From JAZNUH01 sp045592225 (GTDB lineage Bacteria; Bacillota; Clostridia; UMGS1883; UMGS1540), in NCBI GenBank assembly GCA_045592225.1, contig JAZNUH010000061.1, positions 1 to 10,871 of the forward strand: a DNA stretch of 10,871 nt, given 5' to 3'. Positions 6,818-10,871 of this stretch are shown in pieces; the stretch's first letter is position 1; the number at the start of each line of letters is the position of its first letter. A program made the translations under genes and the position numbers. The notes under the pieces were generated by a model. That model made no database searches, had not been told where the DNA came from, and saw only the letters and a program-made list of their open reading frames with translations.

Positions 6818-7693
6818 ATGACAAAAAAAGTTAAGCGCCGTTTTGGTGACCGCAGAGATGCAACAAGAATAAAAAAGTTGGATTCCATGCACGTTATTAT
6901 GCCGCTTATTTTCCCTAACAGATGTGATAATGAGGCATTTATATCCGAAAAAATAGACCTTACCAATTTAAATGCATGGCTGAAAGAGAAAAACAGCACA
7001 AACCCCGAAATGAAATACACCCTGTTTCAGACGGTGGTTACAGCCATAATGAAAACCATTATATTAAGACCTAAAATGAATAGATTTTATAAGGGTATAA
7101 GCCTGTATCAGCGCAACGAGGTAACTGCGGCGTTTGTTATAAAAATACAGTTTGAAGATGACTCGGAGGAGGGGCTTGCAATAGTACGAGCCGATGAGGA
7201 CGACACTCTTGAAGATATCCGTGCAAAAATACAAAACTATATATCGGGATGTCGCAAGGGTAAAAAGGATGATACCACAGAACAAATGGACTTTTTAAGC
7301 AAACTGCCCCGCTTTATTCTTAAAATGGTTGGTGCGGTTGTACGTTTTCTTGATGTCCGCGGCATGGTGCCTGCATCACTTATTAAAACCGACCCCTACC
7401 ACGCATCGGTGGTACTTTCAAACCTCGGTTCAATAAAGCTTAAAAGTGGTTATCATCACCTGAGCAATTGGGGAACGACTTCCGTTTTCTGTATAATAGG
7501 CGAGAAAAAGTTTTCGCCCTTTTATGATATGGACGGCAATGTAACAATGCGCGAAACGGTAGAGCTTGGTCTTACCGTTGACGAGCGTATTGCCGACGGA
7601 TACTATTTTTCAAAAACAATTAAGCTTTTCAAAAAACTGCTTGAAGACCCGTCGTTACTTGAGAAAAAATTAAGTGAAGAGGTGGAATATTAA
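6818..7693 (+). CDS. Stand-alone E2/CAT-fold acyltransferase-like protein, atypical active site
   Basis: The 291-residue protein resembles the catalytic domain of 2-oxoacid dehydrogenase E2 components and chloramphenicol acetyltransferase. It has no lipoyl domain and no E1/E3-binding domain. Supporting motifs are SNLGSI (201-206), comparable with the SNLGMFG of E2, then GTTSVFCIIGE (219-229), and the C-terminal LTVDERIADGYYFSKTIKLF (252-271) followed by LLEDP. In true E2 proteins this last region reads DHRxxDG, whose His is the catalytic base; here Glu256 stands in its place while Asp260 and Gly261 are kept. The N-terminus is strongly basic (KKVKRRFGDRR, 3-13). Function is unknown: a CoA-dependent acyltransferase with altered chemistry or a non-catalytic binding protein are both possible. 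The acyl-CoA synthetase-like gene follows after one base, pointing to shared use of an acyl-CoA. Confidence 0.78.
   Translation: MTKKVKRRFGDRRDATRIKKLDSMHVIMPLIFPNRCDNEAFISEKIDLTNLNAWLKEKNSTNPEMKYTLFQTVVTAIMKTIILRPKMNRFYKGISLYQRNEVTAAFVIKIQFEDDSEEGLAIVRADEDDTLEDIRAKIQNYISGCRKGKKDDTTEQMDFLSKLPRFILKMVGAVVRFLDVRGMVPASLIKTDPYHASVVLSNLGSIKLKSGYHHLSNWGTTSVFCIIGEKKFSPFYDMDGNVTMRETVELGLTVDERIADGYYFSKTIKLFKKLLEDPSLLEKKLSEEVEY
7678..7685 (+). promoter_or_regulatory. Ribosome binding site deciding the ligase start at 7695
   Basis: AGAGGTGG lies inside the end of the preceding gene, nine bases before the ATG at 7695. The in-frame GTG at 7674 lies upstream of it and has no comparable site, so 7695 is preferred. 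Confidence 0.7.
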
Positions 7694-7694
7694 T

Positions 7695-9425
7695 ATGAGA
7701 GCGAATGTAGTAAAAACACCGTGGTATAAAAGCCTTGGCGATGTACCTGCACATCTTCAGTATTTTGAAGGTACAATTTTTGAAGCGGTAGAAAAAATTG
7801 CCGAGGAGCACCCCGGTGCGGTTGCCTTTGATTTTATGGGTAAACCCACTACATACTCAAAGCTTGTGCAGGAGGTTAAAAAGTGCGCAAAATCCCTCAG
7901 AACAATTGGTGTGCGCGAGGGTGACAGAGTTACTATTGCAATGCCCAACTGCCCCCAGGCCATATTTATGTTTTATGCCATAAACCTGGTTGGCGGCGTG
8001 GCTAATATGATTCACCCACTCTCTGCAGAGAAGGAAATAGAGTTTTACTTAAACGAATCAAACAGCGTGTCTGTTATAACACTTGACCAGTTTTACAGTA
8101 AAATTGAAGCAATAAGAAAAAATACAAAGGTTGTAAATGTAATTATTGCCAGCATCCGCGACGAGCTTTCAAAGCCTGTTAAAGCGGGATATATGCTCAC
8201 CGAGGGCAGAAAGATTGAAAAAATTCCTGCTGATGCACCTGTAATCCGCTGGAAGGAGTTTTTGCAGCTTGGAAAGGCGTGCTTTTGGAACTATAAGGTA
8301 GAAAGAAAATCAACCGACGATGCGGTAATACTTTATTCGGGCGGCACAACCGGAACAACAAAGGGCATACTGCTTACAAATATGAACTTTAACGCACTTG
8401 CAAAACAGGTTATTGCCACAAACCCAATGTTCCGCCCAGGCGATAAAATGCTTGCGGCAATGCCCATTTTCCACGGCTTTGGTCTTGGTGTGTGCATACA
8501 CACAATGCTTGCAAGCGGCGGCAGATGTATTCTTGTACCCCGCTTTACCGCTAAAAGCTATGCAAAGCTTATACTTAAATATAAATGTAACTTTATTGCG
8601 GGCGTGCCCACTCTTTATGAGGCACTGCTGCGCCTGCCCTCAATGAATAATGTGGATTTATCCTGCCTTAAGGGTGTATTCTCGGGCGGAGATTCACTGT
8701 CCATTGAGCTTAAAAAGAAGTTTGATAAATTCCTTTATGATAGCAAGGCAATGGTGCAGATAAGAGAAGGCTACGGCACAACAGAATGTGTAACTGCATC
8801 CTGCCTTACCCCTGCAAAAATGTTTAAGGAAGGCAGTATCGGCATTCCCTTCCCTGACACCTACTACAAGATAGTAAAACCGGGCACCGACAGGGAGCTG
8901 CCTTACGGTGAGGAGGGCGAAATTGTACTCGCAGGTCCTACTGTTATGAAGGAATACATAAACCACCCCGATGAAACGGCAAACACATTGCGCAAGCATG
9001 CCGACGGTCACACCTGGCTTTACACAGGCGACCTTGGTATGATGGATGCCGAAGGCTTTATCTACTTTAAGGGCAGAAGCAAGCGAATGATAATTACATC
9101 GGGCTACAACGTGTATCCCGGTCAGCTTGAAAATATTATTGATGCACACCCCGCTGTGCATATGAGCTGTATAATCGGTGTACCTGACCCTTACAAAATG
9201 CACAAGATAAAGGCATTTGTAATGCTTAAAGAAGGGGCAGAGCCTACTGATGAAACAAAGCAGGCAATACTTGACTACTGCAAAAAGAACGTGGCAAAAT
9301 ATGCAATGCCCTATGATATAGAATTCAGAGCCGACCTGCCCAAAACTCTTGTGGGCAAGGTGGCTTACAGAGTGCTTGAAGAGGAAGAAGCACAAAAGGC
9401 GGAGGCGGCAAACGCCGAGGCATAA
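7695..9425 (+). CDS. Adenylate-forming acyl-CoA synthetase-like ligase
   Basis: This 576-residue ANL-superfamily enzyme activates a carboxylic acid with ATP to an acyl-adenylate and then, most likely, transfers it to CoA. The phosphate-binding loop is YSGGTTGTTKG (214-224), with Gly where Ser is common and Thr for the usual Pro. Next come EGYGTTE (358-364), WLYTGDLGMMDAEGFIYFKG (441-460) with the ribose-binding Asp446, and GRSKRMIITSGYNVYPGQLE (460-479) at the domain hinge. LPKTLVGK (549-556) supplies the probable catalytic Lys at position 556. All core motifs are intact, so the enzyme is probably active. The overall pattern resembles medium or long-chain fatty acyl-CoA ligases, but chain specificity cannot be read. 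A Glu/Ala-rich tail (562-576) follows the last motif. No membrane segment or carrier domain is fused. It is co-transcribed with the E2-like gene before it and the permease after it. Confidence 0.92.
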   Translation: MRANVVKTPWYKSLGDVPAHLQYFEGTIFEAVEKIAEEHPGAVAFDFMGKPTTYSKLVQEVKKCAKSLRTIGVREGDRVTIAMPNCPQAIFMFYAINLVGGVANMIHPLSAEKEIEFYLNESNSVSVITLDQFYSKIEAIRKNTKVVNVIIASIRDELSKPVKAGYMLTEGRKIEKIPADAPVIRWKEFLQLGKACFWNYKVERKSTDDAVILYSGGTTGTTKGILLTNMNFNALAKQVIATNPMFRPGDKMLAAMPIFHGFGLGVCIHTMLASGGRCILVPRFTAKSYAKLILKYKCNFIAGVPTLYEALLRLPSMNNVDLSCLKGVFSGGDSLSIELKKKFDKFLYDSKAMVQIREGYGTTECVTASCLTPAKMFKEGSIGIPFPDTYYKIVKPGTDRELPYGEEGEIVLAGPTVMKEYINHPDETANTLRKHADGHTWLYTGDLGMMDAEGFIYFKGRSKRMIITSGYNVYPGQLENIIDAHPAVHMSCIIGVPDPYKMHKIKAFVMLKEGAEPTDETKQAILDYCKKNVAKYAMPYDIEFRADLPKTLVGKVAYRVLEEEEAQKAEAANAEA

Positions 9426-9452
9426 AATACATCTTGAGAAGGACTGTTTTAA

Positions 9453-10304
9453 ATGTACGCATGGGTATGGCTTACCTGCCTTTACGGATTTATAAAGGCG
9501 GTAAGAGAAGTAATAAAAAAGAAAACACTTGAACAAAGCAGTATTGCTGAGGTACTGTTCTTTTACAGCTTTTTAGGGTTTATATTCACTCTGCCCACCT
9601 GTGACAGAACGGTGTTTGACGTAACAGCGCCCCAGCTTGGAATTATACTTATAAAATCCTTCGCCGTGTTTGTTGCGTGGATACTTTCGTTTATTGCACT
9701 TAAAAATGTGCCGGTAAGCTTTTGCGGTGTAATGGATATGAGCAGAATTATTTTTTCCACTCTGCTTGCCGTAACGGTGCTTGGCGAAAAAATGACCATT
9801 CCCAATATAATAGGGTTTTTCGTGGTTTTAGCCGGAATATTGCTTTTAAACCTTAAAAAGGGTACAAAGGGCGAGAGTACAAACATTAAGTTTGCATTTA
9901 TTCTGCTTGTTTCCTGCTTTTTCAATGCCTGCTCGGGCACTATAGACAGAATTATTATGCAGGATATGTCAAGCTCGCAGGTGCAGTTCTGGTATATGCT
10001 GTTCATTTCGGTGCTCTATCTTATATTTATGCTTTGCAGTCAGAAGGGCAGAGTTAACTGGAAGGGACTTAAAACAAACTGGTGGATACCCATTTTAAGC
10101 CTTATATTCATTATAGGTGACAAGGCAATATTTATTGCCAACGCCTACCCCGAATGCAGAGTAAGTGTTATGACACTTATAAAACAGTCATCGGTATTTG
10201 TAGTGGTTCTTTTAGGAAAACTGCTTTATAAAGACAAAAATATATGGTATAAGCTTTTCTGCGCCACAGTAGTGCTGGCGGGAATTGCGATATCGCTGCT
10301 GTAG
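9453..10304 (+). CDS. EamA/DMT-superfamily transporter
   Basis: This 283-residue integral membrane protein has about ten hydrophobic helices, near residues 2-18, 32-47, 62-84, 88-110, 117-134, 146-163, 177-195, 211-229, 235-255 and 266-283. They fall into two five-helix halves, as in EamA-type drug/metabolite transporters. The end of each half carries the family-like pattern: LGEKMTIPNIIGFFVVLAGI (110-129) and KLLYKDKNIWYKLFCATVVL (256-275). Family members export amino acids, metabolites or drugs, or carry nucleotide sugars; the substrate here is unknown. AGAAGGA (9437-9443) precedes the ATG. It follows the ligase by 27 bases with no terminator, so it is probably the last gene of that unit and may move its substrate or product. 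Confidence 0.88.
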   Translation: MYAWVWLTCLYGFIKAVREVIKKKTLEQSSIAEVLFFYSFLGFIFTLPTCDRTVFDVTAPQLGIILIKSFAVFVAWILSFIALKNVPVSFCGVMDMSRIIFSTLLAVTVLGEKMTIPNIIGFFVVLAGILLLNLKKGTKGESTNIKFAFILLVSCFFNACSGTIDRIIMQDMSSSQVQFWYMLFISVLYLIFMLCSQKGRVNWKGLKTNWWIPILSLIFIIGDKAIFIANAYPECRVSVMTLIKQSSVFVVVLLGKLLYKDKNIWYKLFCATVVLAGIAISLL

Positions 10305-10308
10305 ATAA

Positions 10309-10338
10309 AAACGACCTGAGAAAAATCTCAGGTCGTTT
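10309..10338. terminator. Strong hairpin terminator, probably bidirectional
   Basis: A 13-bp perfect stem (10309-10321 with 10326-10338; core ACGACCTGAGA/TCTCAGGTCGT) closes on AAAA five bases after the permease stop. On the minus strand the stem is followed by TTTTTATC when its closing Ts are counted, and on the plus strand by only TTTAATTG. It therefore probably stops both the permease transcript and anything coming from the SLH gene side. Confidence 0.85.
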
Positions 10339-10353
10339 AATTGTGTGTGGCAG

Positions 10354-10378
10354 GACAATAGAACCGTCCCCTTGTCTT
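10354..10378. repeat. REP-like repeat, copy A
   Basis: The sequence GACAATAGAACCGTCCCC followed by TTGTCTT matches copy B at 10533-10557 in 24 of 25 bases and in the same orientation. Its ends, GACAA and TTGTC, are inverted to each other. Short GGGGACGG repeats of this look are, from memory, scattered through clostridial genomes and resemble repetitive extragenic palindromes. No transposase is nearby. Confidence 0.8.
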
Positions 10379-10484
10379 CGGGCAATGAGATTGCCAAGTG
10401 TATCATATGCAAAGTGCTCTAATGTTCCAAGGGCATTGGTAGTCTTTAAAAGTCTGCCGGCGTTGTCGTACTCGTAAGGGCATT
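10379..10484 (-). pseudogene. RHS/YD-repeat gene fragment
   Basis: The minus strand encodes about 33 residues with two YD-repeat cores: YEYDNAGRLLKTTNALGT and then FAYDTLGNLIARR. These match the consensus of RHS/wall-associated YD-repeat proteins, which are usually thousands of residues long. Here only one to two repeats remain, with no signal peptide, core-extension motif or toxin tip. The fragment is enclosed by CCGTCCCC (10364-10371) and GGGGACGG (10485-10492), an inverted pair. The reading frame is open through both repeats, which themselves translate as QGDG, but then runs into the terminator and the antisense of the permease gene. It is therefore a remnant or passenger segment and not a working gene. 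Confidence 0.7.
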
Positions 10485-10512
10485 GGGGACGGGACACCTC
10501 AAACCCGTCCCC
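10485..10512. repeat. Inverted repeat of the REP-like type
   Basis: GGGGACGGG (10485-10493) and CCCGTCCCC (10504-10512) form a nine-base-pair stem over a ten-base loop. The arms are a variant of the same motif found in copies A and B, so this is the palindromic part of a compound repeat. It could also fold with CCGTCCCC of either neighbouring copy. Confidence 0.75.
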
Positions 10513-10525
10513 CTGTCACGTCAGC

Positions 10526-10557
10526 TTGTCAAGACAACAGAACCGTCCCCTTGTCTT
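10526..10557. repeat. REP-like repeat, copy B, with adjoining palindrome
   Basis: GACAACAGAACCGTCCCC followed by TTGTCTT (10533-10557) differs from copy A by one base; the copies start 179 bases apart. It overlaps a small palindrome, TTGTCAAGACAA (10526-10537). The copy ends 11 bases before the stop codon of the SLH gene, and no separate terminator for that gene is visible between. Confidence 0.78.
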
Positions 10558-10568
10558 TACGCATGCCT

Positions 10569-10871
10569 CTATTTTGCATCTGCCATTCTGAGCAGAGTAA
10601 TTATAACCTGCTCCTTTGTGGTGTTGCTTTTGGGATTAAACTTGCCCTTTTCGTCGCCCTTTAATATTTCCAGTGCTGACATTTTATTTACATACTCTGT
10701 TGCCCAGCCGGATATTTCATTGCTGTCGGAATATGCAACTTCATACGTCTGTTCTGCTTTTTCTCCACCTGCAAGCGCATACATGTTTGACAGCACCTTT
10801 GCCAGTTCTTCTCTTGTTATAAAATCATAAGGACAAAATTCAGTGTCGGTCTTGCCATCAATAATCCCCGC
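10569..10871 (-). CDS. S-layer homology domain protein, C-terminal end only
   Basis: The minus-strand frame is open from the window edge to a TAG and encodes the last 100 residues of a larger protein. Residues 1-34 are the end of one SLH repeat (AGIIDGKTDTEFCPYDFITR, then EELAKVLSNM). Residues 46-96 form a nearly whole second repeat, with ISGWATEYVNKMSALEILKG (53-72), GKFNPKSNTTKEQ (76-88) and VIITLLRM. SLH repeats, often in threes, hold exported proteins to cell-wall polymers in Gram-positive bacteria, so this is the wall-anchoring tail of a secreted protein. Its main domain, signal peptide and function lie outside the window. The GTG at 10796 is an internal codon and not the start. The gene converges on the permease gene. 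Confidence 0.88.
   Translation of the reverse strand, partial: AGIIDGKTDTEFCPYDFITREELAKVLSNMYALAGGEKAEQTYEVAYSDSNEISGWATEYVNKMSALEILKGDEKGKFNPKSNTTKEQVIITLLRMADAK

Noticed and set aside
6818..7693. Subunit of a pyruvate or branched-chain 2-oxoacid dehydrogenase complex
   Set aside because: It has no lipoyl or peripheral-binding domain, the catalytic His is missing, and no E1 or E3 gene is nearby.
7674..7694. GTG at 7674 as start of the ligase gene
   Set aside because: It has no ribosome site of its own, while AGAGGTGG just after it serves the ATG at 7695.
8694..9536. A 280-codon open frame on the minus strand
   Set aside because: It is antisense to the acyl-CoA synthetase-like gene; its Cys/Tyr/Leu-rich composition is that of a complement frame and no family is recognisable.
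10177..10497. A 106-codon minus-strand frame as a real gene
   Set aside because: Only the YD-like part at 10379-10484 makes protein sense; the rest is repeat, terminator hairpin and antisense to the permease gene.
10354..10557. CRISPR array
   Set aside because: There are only two 25-base direct copies, 179 bases apart, with a palindromic variant between; spacer size and copy number do not fit.
10483..10830. A 115-codon plus-strand frame
   Set aside because: It is the complement of the SLH-domain coding region, which has clear repeat motifs on the minus strand.

Overview
The window looks like a chromosomal segment of a moderately AT-rich anaerobic Firmicute of the class Clostridia. The basis is the class 1B dihydroorotate dehydrogenase pair PyrK-PyrD, purine-rich Shine-Dalgarno sites, tight start/stop overlaps, an S-layer-homology (SLH) protein, and REP-like GGGGACGG repeats of a kind I recall from clostridial genomes. 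No rRNA, tRNA, CRISPR array or intact transposase is visible.

Region 1 (1-5957) is a plus-strand de novo pyrimidine operon: pyrC (5' end cut by the window edge), pyrF, pyrK, pyrD, a histidine-phosphatase gene, pyrE and then galE. Genes abut or overlap from pyrC to the phosphatase, so they are probably translationally coupled. The run covers carbamoyl-aspartate cyclisation to dihydroorotate, its oxidation to orotate, phosphoribosylation to OMP and decarboxylation to UMP. galE interconverts UDP-hexoses, which ties the operon to UDP-sugar metabolism. An 11-bp hairpin ends the operon and also ends the convergent gene that follows.

Region 2 (5956-6746) is a small divergent pair. On the minus strand is an unrecognised 135-residue protein with a C-terminal membrane anchor. 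On the plus strand is an 80-residue Cro/C1-type HTH regulator. The 107-bp gap between them holds a consensus-like minus-strand promoter overlaid by repeats of TATAGCCTAT at 21-22 bp phasing, a good candidate operator for the HTH protein.

Region 3 (6752-10338) is a separate plus-strand transcription unit with its own promoter and terminator. It encodes a stand-alone E2/CAT-fold acyltransferase-like protein lacking the usual catalytic His, an acyl-CoA synthetase-like adenylate-forming enzyme 1 nt downstream, and a ten-helix EamA/DMT-family exporter-like permease. This suggests an acyl activation, transfer and transport cassette of unknown substrate.

Region 4 (10339-10871) holds REP-like repeats that enclose a short fragment of an RHS/YD-repeat gene. 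It is followed by the C-terminal 100 residues of a minus-strand SLH-domain surface protein that runs off the window.
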